Part shown: positions 39,862 through 46,119 of the stretch, piece after piece
Position numbering within the stretch: the first letter of the stretch is position 1
Layout of the letters: every line of letters begins with the position of its first letter
Assembly: GCF_002863005.1 (NCBI RefSeq)
Contig: NZ_PKDG01000020.1
Span: 1-46,119 of the forward strand
Direction: 5' to 3'
Length of the DNA stretch: 46,119 bases
Origin: Pseudoxanthomonas sp.
GTDB taxonomy: Bacteria; Pseudomonadota; Gammaproteobacteria; Xanthomonadales; Xanthomonadaceae
Program-made: the position numbers and the translations under genes
The notes under the pieces: generated by a model
Database searches by the model: none
Seen by the model: only the letters and a program-made list of their open reading frames with translations
What the model was told of the DNA's origin: nothing

Positions 39862-39870
39862 TGTGGATAA
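39862..39870 (-). promoter_or_regulatory. perfect DnaA box upstream of dnaB
   Basis: The minus strand reads TTATCCACA, the consensus DnaA-binding site, in the gap between rplI and dnaB, 94 nt before the dnaB start. A degenerate copy (7 of 9) lies about ten bases away, at 39850-39858. It may let DnaA adjust dnaB expression. Confidence 0.6.
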
Positions 39871-39906
39871 CCGGTGGGCATCTCAGGATCCGAGACTCCC
39901 AATCCC

Positions 39907-39937
39907 AAAACAGGACGGGCGCCTTTCGGCGCCCGTC
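39907..39937 (-). terminator. rho-independent terminator of rpsF-rpsR-rplI
   Basis: On the minus strand GACGGGCGCC, GAAA and GGCGCCCGTC form a 10-bp stem with a stable tetraloop; CTG and TTTT follow. It lies 31 nt behind the rplI stop. Confidence 0.9.
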
Positions 39938-39967
39938 TGTCGGCATCACGGATGATGCGCGGGTGGA

Positions 39968-40417
39968 TCAGCCTTCGGCCTGCACCACGACCTTGACGGT
40001 CGTCTGCACGTCGGCGTGCAGCTTGACGACGATGTCGTACTCGCCGATGTTGCGCAGCGCGCCTTCGCCCATGATGACCTCGCTCTTCTCGAGCGGCAGG
40101 CCGGCGGCGGTGAAGGCGTCGGCGATGTCGCGCGGGCCGACCGAGCCGAACAGCTTGCCTTCGGTCGCGGCGTTGGCGGTGATCGTGACGCTGGCGCCAT
40201 CCAGCTTCGCGGCGCGGGCTTCGGCGTCGTCATGGACAGCCTTGGCCTTGGCTTCGTACTCGGCGCGCTTGGCTTCGAACTCGGCGACGTTGGCGGCGGT
40301 GGCCGGCACGGCCTTGCCCTGCGGCACCAGGTAGTTGCGGCCGTAGCCCGGCTTCACGTTGACCTTGTCGCCCAGGACGCCCAGGTTGGTCACTTTCTGC
40401 AGAAGAATCAGTTCCAT
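39968..40417 (-). CDS. rplI: 50S ribosomal protein L9
   Basis: The protein has 149 residues. The N-terminal 23S-binding domain is [36 protein letters not shown] with the L9 signature. A long helix (about 42-75, Ala/Glu/Lys-rich) connects to the C-terminal domain ([22 protein letters not shown] ... [16 protein letters not shown]). It is last in the rpsF-rpsR-rplI operon and separated from rpsR by 98 nt containing a hairpin. Confidence 0.98.
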   Translation of the reverse strand: MELILLQKVTNLGVLGDKVNVKPGYGRNYLVPQGKAVPATAANVAEFEAKRAEYEAKAKAVHDDAEARAAKLDGASVTITANAATEGKLFGSVGPRDIADAFTAAGLPLEKSEVIMGEGALRNIGEYDIVVKLHADVQTTVKVVVQAEG

Positions 40418-40490
40418 CGTATTGCTCCGTATTCGTTAGCAGGCTGGGCCTGCAGCGATTGGCTGTCCGAATGACAGTGGGAAAGAAGAA

Positions 40491-40508
40491 CCTCCCCGTG
40501 CGGGGAGG
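40491..40508 (-). terminator. attenuator-like hairpin between rpsR and rplI
   Basis: CCTCCCC and GGGGAGG form a 7-bp stem with a four-base loop; the minus strand continues TTCTTCTTTCCC. It could terminate part of the transcripts and set L9 level below S18, or mark an RNA processing site. Confidence 0.5.
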
Positions 40509-40515
40509 TCCTGGA

Positions 40516-40746
40516 TTACACGTCGTGGTTGTCCGTGTACGGGATCAGCGCCAGGAAACGGGCGCGCTTGACCGCGGCGGACAGCTGGCGCTGGTAACGG
40601 GACTTGGTGCCGGTGACGCGGCTCGGCACGATCTTGCCGTTCTCGGTCAGGTACTGGCGCAAGGTGTTGAGATCCTTGTAGTCGATCTCTTTCACGCCTT
40701 CGGCGGTGAACTTGCAGAACTTGCGGCGACGGAAGAACTTGGACAT
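40516..40746 (-). CDS. rpsR: 30S ribosomal protein S18
   Basis: The protein has 76 residues, the normal length. [25 protein letters not shown] and the S18 signature [37 protein letters not shown] are intact. It binds with S6 to the platform of the 30S subunit. It starts 11 nt behind rpsF. Confidence 0.98.
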   Translation of the reverse strand: MSKFFRRRKFCKFTAEGVKEIDYKDLNTLRQYLTENGKIVPSRVTGTKSRYQRQLSAAVKRARFLALIPYTDNHDV

Positions 40747-40757
40747 GGGGGTGCTCC

Positions 40758-41180
40758 TCAGGCGGCTTCGGCGGTGTCGGAATCGGTCGAGGCTTCGGTA
40801 CCGGCCTCGTCGTCGTCACGGCGGCGACGCTCGCCACGCTCGGGCTTGTCGCCCTTCTCGTCCTTGTTCTTCATGATCAGGGACTGCTCGGTATCCGGGC
40901 CATCGCGCTTGATGACCAGGTTGCGCAGCACCGCATCGTTGAAGCGGAAGCTCTCGACCAGCTCGTTCAGCACGGCCTGGTCGGCTTCGATGTTGAGCAG
41001 GACGTAGTGGGCCTTCACCAGGTTCTGGATCGGGTACGCCAGCTGGCGGCGGCCCCAGTCTTCCAGACGGTGGATGGTGCCGTTGCCGCCCTCGATCAGC
41101 GCCTTGTAGCGCTCGATCATGGCCGGCACCTGCTCGCTCTGGTCCGGATGGACCAGGAACACGACTTCATAGTGACGCAT
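40758..41180 (-). CDS. rpsF: 30S ribosomal protein S6
   Basis: The protein has 140 residues. [34 protein letters not shown] and [30 protein letters not shown] form the S6 fold. The tail (about 104-140) is a highly charged extension ([23 protein letters not shown]...). In E. coli the S6 tail receives added glutamates; this one ends in Ala, so that modification is uncertain. It heads the rpsF-rpsR-rplI operon. Confidence 0.98.
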   Translation of the reverse strand: MRHYEVVFLVHPDQSEQVPAMIERYKALIEGGNGTIHRLEDWGRRQLAYPIQNLVKAHYVLLNIEADQAVLNELVESFRFNDAVLRNLVIKRDGPDTEQSLIMKNKDEKGDKPERGERRRRDDDEAGTEASTDSDTAEAA

Positions 41181-41302
41181 CGTTTTTACCTTTCGGATGT
41201 GGGTCCGGCCACGAAAACAGCCGGACGGAACAGCCCCCCGATGCCTGGGTGGACACGGTGGGGCGAGGAACCGGCGACCAGGCTGGCCTCCGGCAGCAGG
41301 AA

Positions 41303-41331
41303 AGTATGGCAGGTCAACGACTTAGGGGCAA
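41303..41331 (-). promoter_or_regulatory. candidate promoter of rpsF operon
   Basis: On the minus strand TTGCCC (41331-41326) and CATACT (41308-41303) are 17 nt apart, about 123 nt before the rpsF start. The leader between them and the gene is long enough to hold an S6/S18 autoregulatory RNA, which I did not model. Confidence 0.4.
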
Positions 41332-41350
41332 GCCGTGCCGTTGCGTGGAA

Positions 41351-41689
41351 TCAGGCAGCGTCGGCGGTGGTGGTGAAGCTCTCGCCGCAGCCGCACTCGG
41401 CCGCAGCGTTGGGGTTCCTGAAGATGAAGGTCTCCGACAGGCCCTGCTTGGCGAAGTCGATTTCGGTGCCATCGACCAGCGGCAGGCTGGTGGCATCCAC
41501 GTAGATCCTCACGCCGCCGAATTCGAACACGGTATCGCCTTCGCGCTCGTCGCGGGCCAGGTCGGCCACGTGTCCCCAGCCCGAACAACCGGTGCGGGTC
41601 ACGCCGAAGCGCAGGCCCAGGGCAGCCGGCGTCTGCTCGACGAAGCGCTGCACGCGCTCGAGTGCGACCGGGGTCAGGGTGATGGCCAT
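41351..41689 (-). CDS. iscA: A-type iron-sulfur carrier, IscA-like
   Basis: The protein has 112 residues. The three cluster-binding cysteines are in TRTGCSGWGHV (Cys35) and AAECGCGESF (near 99-101). The flanking sequence (VDATSLPLVDGTEIDFAKQGLSETFIFRNPNA) is closer to IscA than to ErpA as I recall both. It carries or donates Fe-S clusters in the cytoplasm. No other isc or suf gene is next to it. A good -10 (TATAAT at 41721-41716) precedes it and overlaps a perfect palindrome shared with divergent asnS. Confidence 0.88.
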   Translation of the reverse strand: MAITLTPVALERVQRFVEQTPAALGLRFGVTRTGCSGWGHVADLARDEREGDTVFEFGGVRIYVDATSLPLVDGTEIDFAKQGLSETFIFRNPNAAAECGCGESFTTTADAA

Positions 41690-41715
41690 GTGTGTCTCCT
41701 TCGCAACGCCGACGG

Positions 41716-41721
41716 ATTATA
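41716..41721 (-). promoter_or_regulatory. -10 element of iscA
   Basis: The minus strand carries the consensus TATAAT, 26 nt before the iscA ATG; AAGGAG lies close to the start codon. The region where the -35 should lie (near 41739-41744) is poor and is occupied by the end of a perfect palindrome, so an activator is plausible. Confidence 0.55.
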
Positions 41722-41742
41722 GCCCTCGGCATGCCGAGGGCT
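41721..41742. promoter_or_regulatory. perfect 22-bp palindrome between iscA and asnS
   Basis: Each half reads AGCCCTCGGCA and the symmetry has no spacer and no mismatch. It occupies the -35/-10 spacer of the iscA promoter and lies 60 nt before the asnS start. Dyad symmetry without a loop suits a dimeric regulator more than an RNA hairpin. The protein that binds is unknown. Confidence 0.55.
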
Positions 41743-41801
41743 GCGCAGCTCTTGTAAACTCCGCGTTCCATTAATAAGTCTGTCTTCGAAGGATTCAAGC
41801 C

Positions 41802-43201
<1,400 letters not shown>

Positions 43202-43202
<1 letters not shown>

Positions 43203-43507
43203 TGATCCTGTTCTTCGCCCTGTGCTTCGTCGGTGTCGCCATCGCGGGTTTCTGTGCGTTCGTCATCTTCTGGCCGCTGACGCTGGTGCACGTGCGCGAC
43301 CGCCATGGCGCGCTGGGCGCGCAGTGGGGCGAAGGCGCCTTTCTCAAGCCGGTGGCATTGCGCTGGCTGCTGTCCGGCGACTATCGCCGCATCCCCGATA
43401 CGTCGCTGTCGGGGCTGGCCACGCCGGCGCGCATTTCGCTGTGCGTCATCATGTTCGGGCTGGCGATGGCCGGCCTGCTGGCGCTGTGGGCGGAGGCCTT
43501 CGCATGA
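43202..43507 (+). CDS. small two-helix membrane protein of unknown function
   Basis: The protein has 101 residues. Hydrophobic segments lie at about 2-27 (ILFFALCFVGVAIAGFCAFVIFW) and 76-98 (ISLCVIMFGLAMAGLLALWA), joined by a soluble loop with HVRDRHGALGAQWGEGAFLKPVALRWLLSGDYRRI. The start overlaps the asnS stop, and the stop overlaps the next start (ATGA), so it is translationally coupled. I do not recognise a family. It is probably an inner membrane protein with both ends on the same side. Confidence 0.75.
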
Positions 43508-43812
43508 ATCCGTTCCTGCGCGAAGACTGGTACCTGGCGTCGCTGGGCCGCACCCTGATCTGGGCACGCCTGCGCATGCTGGAGGCCGGCACGGCCGAAG
43601 TGCTGGACAGCGACGGCAACACCCTGCCCTACGACAGCGAGGACAGTGCCCGTGCGGCGTTGTTCGACGCCGAGTTCGTGGCCTTCGACGGGCTGGACGA
43701 GGACGACGCGCTGGCACGCGGCTTCTCGCTGGCGGGCATCCAGCCCCCGCGGGGCGACGACGATGCCGTGCTGGTGCCGAAGATGGTGCAGTCGCTCGGC
43801 GCGCGCGCCTGA
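43504..43812 (+). CDS. small acidic protein of unknown function
   Basis: The protein has 102 residues. It starts MNPFLREDWYLASLGRTLIWARLRMLEAG and has an acidic middle (DSDGNTLPYDSEDSARAALFDAEFVAFDGLDEDDALARG). There is no signal peptide or membrane segment. The compact size and overlap with the membrane gene suggest the two products work together. Function is unknown. Confidence 0.72.
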   Translation: MNPFLREDWYLASLGRTLIWARLRMLEAGTAEVLDSDGNTLPYDSEDSARAALFDAEFVAFDGLDEDDALARGFSLAGIQPPRGDDDAVLVPKMVQSLGARA

Positions 43813-43816
43813 CCGC

Positions 43817-44461
43817 ATGTACTCGCCGCGCGCGTTCGTCGAAGACGATCTCGCCGAACTGGACCGGCTGATCGCGCGTGACGCCTTCGTCACCCTGGTC
43901 ACTGTCGCCGATGGCGCTCCGACCATCAGCCATCTGCCGGTGCTCTACGACCGCCAGGAGGATCGGATCGTCATCGAGGGTCACTGGGCGAAGCCGAATC
44001 CGCAGGCGCGCCATGCCGGTCCCGCGCTGATGATCGTCCATGGCCCGCATGCCTACGTGTCGCCGGGCTGGTATGCGGACAAGGAGGAAGCCGCACGCGT
44101 GCCGACCTGGAACTATGCGGTCGCCCACCTGCATGGCGCACTCGAAACCACCGACCAAACGGCCGAACTGGCATCCATCGTCGATCGCCTCAGCCAGAGC
44201 AACGAGGGACGGGTCGGCAATGACTGGCGGTTCGAACACGACCGTGACGACCATGTACGCCAGTTGCGCGGCATCGTCGGCTTACGCTTCACGGTCGAGC
44301 GAGTGGAACTGAAATTCAAGCTCAGCCAGAACCATCCGGTCGCCAACGTCGAAGGCGCCGCCGCCGCCCTGCAGCGGCTGGGCGGCGAGGACAACGTGGC
44401 GGTGTCGGGGCTGATGCGCGAGCGCTCGGCCCGTCGGGGTGACGGCGTAGGGGCGACGTAA
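43817..44461 (+). CDS. PaiB-type FMN-binding protein
   Basis: The protein has 214 residues from the ATG giving MYSPRAFVEDDLAEL, the MYxPxxF start typical of PaiB. The split-barrel flavin-binding fold includes FVTLVTVADGAPTISHLPVLYD, GHWAKPNPQARH, PHAYVSPGWY and VPTWNYAVAHLHG. The C-terminal region KFKLSQNHPVANVEGA is also family-like. In Bacillus PaiB was described as a negative regulator of sporulation and protease genes, but an enzyme role is equally possible. It follows the small gene by 4 nt. The last codons run into a REP-like repeat. Confidence 0.88.
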   Translation: MYSPRAFVEDDLAELDRLIARDAFVTLVTVADGAPTISHLPVLYDRQEDRIVIEGHWAKPNPQARHAGPALMIVHGPHAYVSPGWYADKEEAARVPTWNYAVAHLHGALETTDQTAELASIVDRLSQSNEGRVGNDWRFEHDRDDHVRQLRGIVGLRFTVERVELKFKLSQNHPVANVEGAAAALQRLGGEDNVAVSGLMRERSARRGDGVGAT

Positions 44462-44528
44462 GTCGCGAATGGGGGTCCATCCACTTCGCGAGTGAGGTGC
44501 AGCATCCCGATTCCCATCGCTCCCACAC
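44447..44528. repeat. REP-like inverted pair between PaiB-like gene and SDR
   Basis: One arm reads GTAGGGGCGACGTAAGTCGC on the plus strand; the other, on the minus strand, starts GTGTGGGAGCGATGGGAATC. An inner pair around ACTTCGCGAGTG may extend the fold. It shares the core GGGAGCGA-type motif with the pair at 17441-17507. The first arm supplies the stop codon of the PaiB-like gene. Confidence 0.6.
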
Positions 44529-44577
44529 GCGATACCCACAGGGCTACACTCGCCCCCTGTCATTGCTGGGACGACGC

Positions 44578-45366
44578 ATGGACCTCAACCTCGCCGGCCG
44601 GCACGCCCTGGTGTGCGGCGCTTCCGAAGGCATCGGCCGCGCGGCCGCCCATGAACTCGCGCTGCTGGGTGCGAGCGTCACCCTGCTCGCCCGACGTGCC
44701 GACGTGCTGGCGGACGTCGCCGCCGCCCTGCCCTGTACGTTCCATGCGCAGCAGCACGACAGCATCGCCGTCGATGTCGCCGATGCCGCGGCCCTGCAGG
44801 CGAAGGTCGGCGGACTCGCGGCCGACCGTCCCGTGCACATCCTCGTCAACAACACCGGCGGTCCGCCGGGTGGACGCGCAATCGAGGCCGGTCCCGACGA
44901 TTACCTGGCTGCATTCCAGCGCCACCTGCTGGCCAACCAGGTGCTCACCCAGCTGACGGTTCCCGGCATGCGCGAAGCCCGCTGGGGCCGCATCGTCAAC
45001 GTCGTCTCCACCTCGGTGAAGGAACCCATCGCCAACCTCGGCGTCTCCAACACCGTCCGCGGCGCCGTTGCCAGCTGGGCCAAGACCCTGTCCCGGGAAC
45101 TGGGCGCCGACGGCATCACCGTCAACAATGTGTTGCCCGGCTACACGCGTACGCAGCGGCTGGAGCAGATCCTGCGCGATCGCGTGCAGGCTACGGGCAA
45201 ATCGGAAGACGCCGTCACCGCCACCATGCTGGCCACCGTGCCCGTCGGCAGGTTCGCGGAGGCCGATGAGATCGCCGCCGCGATCGCGTTCCTGGCTTCG
45301 CCGGCAGCCGCGTACATCTCGGGCGTCAGCCTGGCGGTCGACGGCGGCCGGATGCAATCGATCTGA
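44578..45366 (+). CDS. short-chain dehydrogenase/reductase family protein with altered active site
   Basis: The protein has 262 residues. The NAD(P)-binding motif is GASEGIGRAAAHELALLGA (near 15), NNTGGPPGG stands for NNAG, and the catalytic Ser region is IVNVVSTSVKEP (near 145). Where classical SDRs have YxxxK, the alignment by eye gives SNTVR (near 159), so both Tyr and Lys seem absent. The end (SGVSLAVDGGRMQSI) is normal. SDR and aldehyde dehydrogenase genes are paired in the kynurenine-pathway clusters of Xanthomonas as I recall them, so a role in tryptophan breakdown is possible but unproven. Confidence 0.85.
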   Translation: MDLNLAGRHALVCGASEGIGRAAAHELALLGASVTLLARRADVLADVAAALPCTFHAQQHDSIAVDVADAAALQAKVGGLAADRPVHILVNNTGGPPGGRAIEAGPDDYLAAFQRHLLANQVLTQLTVPGMREARWGRIVNVVSTSVKEPIANLGVSNTVRGAVASWAKTLSRELGADGITVNNVLPGYTRTQRLEQILRDRVQATGKSEDAVTATMLATVPVGRFAEADEIAAAIAFLASPAAAYISGVSLAVDGGRMQSI

Positions 45367-45409
45367 GCCGAAGGAACGGGGGATCGCCAGCCGGGTTAAG
45401 CTAACGGGC

Positions 45410-46119
45410 ATGGAACGCTTCGGCCACTTCATCGAAGGCGGACTGCGCACGGGCAGCGCCTGGCGTGCGGTGTTCGAGCCCGCGACGGGCGAGGTCTACG
45501 CCGAAGTCGCCGATGGCAGCGAACACGACGTGCTGCTGGCGGTACAGGCCGCCGAAGCCGCCTACCCCGCGTGGTCGGCCGTGACCACGAGCGAGCGCTC
45601 GCGGTGGCTGGAGACGCTGGCCGACGCGCTGGAACGACGCCGCGACGTGTTTGCCGCCGCCGAGTCCCGCGACACCGGCAAGCCGCTGGCACTGGCCCGC
45701 GATATCGAGATTCCCCGCGCCATCGCCAACCTGCGGTTTTTTGCGCATGCGGCCACGCAGTTCGCCAGCGAATCGCACCATGGCGAGGCCGGGCTGAACT
45801 ACACGTTGCGACAGCCGCTGGGCGTAGTGGCGGCGATTTCTCCGTGGAACCTGCCGCTCTACCTGTTCACGTGGAAGATCGCGCCCGCCCTGGCAGCAGG
45901 CAATACGGTCGTGGCCAAACCGTCCGAGATCACTCCCGCGACCGCAACGATGCTCGGCGAACTCGCCGCGGAGATCGGCCTGCCCGCCGGTGTGCTGAAC
46001 ATCGTGCACGGCACCGGGGCTGCGGTTGGCGAGCCGCTGGTGCTGCATCCGGCCATCAAGGCCGTGTCGTTCACCGGCAGTACCGCGGTGGGCCGGCGCA
46101 TCGCAGGGCTGGCGGGGCC
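45410..46119 (+). CDS. aldehyde dehydrogenase, N-terminal part (truncated by window end)
   Basis: The visible part is 236 residues. It begins MERFGHFIEGGLRTGSAWRAVFEPATGEVYAEV. The NAD-binding region has SPWNLPLYLFTWKIAPALAAGNTVVAKPSEITP with the conserved Asn and Lys, then FTGSTAVGRRIAG. The catalytic Glu and Cys lie beyond the window. The type resembles 2-hydroxy- or 2-aminomuconic semialdehyde dehydrogenases. It lies 43 nt behind the SDR gene on the same strand, which fits a catabolic operon that continues past the window. Confidence 0.9.
   Translation, partial: MERFGHFIEGGLRTGSAWRAVFEPATGEVYAEVADGSEHDVLLAVQAAEAAYPAWSAVTTSERSRWLETLADALERRRDVFAAAESRDTGKPLALARDIEIPRAIANLRFFAHAATQFASESHHGEAGLNYTLRQPLGVVAAISPWNLPLYLFTWKIAPALAAGNTVVAKPSEITPATATMLGELAAEIGLPAGVLNIVHGTGAAVGEPLVLHPAIKAVSFTGSTAVGRRIAGLAG

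Overview
The window is typical chromosomal DNA of a high-GC gammaproteobacterium of the Xanthomonadaceae/Lysobacteraceae group, most like Pseudoxanthomonas, Xanthomonas or Lysobacter. The evidence is a tmRNA tag peptide reading ANDDNYALAA, the hrcA-grpE-dnaK-dnaJ order next to recN and fur, a Fur without cysteines, greA directly behind carB, and short REP-like repeats of the form GTGGGAGCGACGTAAGTCGC. Most of the window is dense core housekeeping sequence. There are no rRNA or tRNA genes, no insertion sequence, no integrase and no CRISPR array. The assignment of genus is inference.

Layout. 1-7218 (minus): carA, a secreted S9 peptidase, carB, greA and the start of a phosphoglycerate-mutase-like gene. 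7440-10751 (minus): dapB, a GAF-EAL cyclic-di-GMP phosphodiesterase and tyrA. 10807-15664 (minus): the chaperone operon hrcA-grpE-dnaK-dnaJ with terminators after dnaK and dnaJ. 15757-20214: recN, fur, bamE, rnfH, ratA, smpB and ssrA. SmpB and tmRNA are the two parts of the trans-translation machine and lie side by side.

20348-24357 is the most interesting stretch. It is a four-gene operon directly behind ssrA, with all stops and starts overlapping: DUF3348, a four-helix MotA/TolQ-like membrane protein with a roughly 500-residue cytoplasmic tail (DUF802), a MotB/OmpA protein with the ion-binding Asp, and DUF2894. It looks like an ion-driven stator with unknown work to do. It resembles the ZorA/ZorB part of Zorya anti-phage systems but lacks the known effectors.

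24450-27917: a divergent pair, a secreted DUF1343/NamZ-type N-acetylmuramidase and a double-SIS MurQ-like protein that itself carries a signal peptide. This suggests an envelope-side muropeptide or amino-sugar system. 28074-29816: a large unknown protein whose reading frame continues 53 codons past an in-frame TAG.

29862-39768: tex, proline iminopeptidase, an OmpA-like lipoprotein, a WS/DGAT acyltransferase, a photolyase, alr and dnaB. A perfect DnaA box lies upstream of dnaB. 39968-41180: rpsF-rpsR-rplI. 41351-46119: iscA and asnS diverge around a perfect 22-bp palindrome, followed by two small overlapping genes, a PaiB-like flavin protein, an atypical SDR and a truncated aldehyde dehydrogenase. 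No gene-free stretch exceeds 300 bases apart from the one holding tmRNA.
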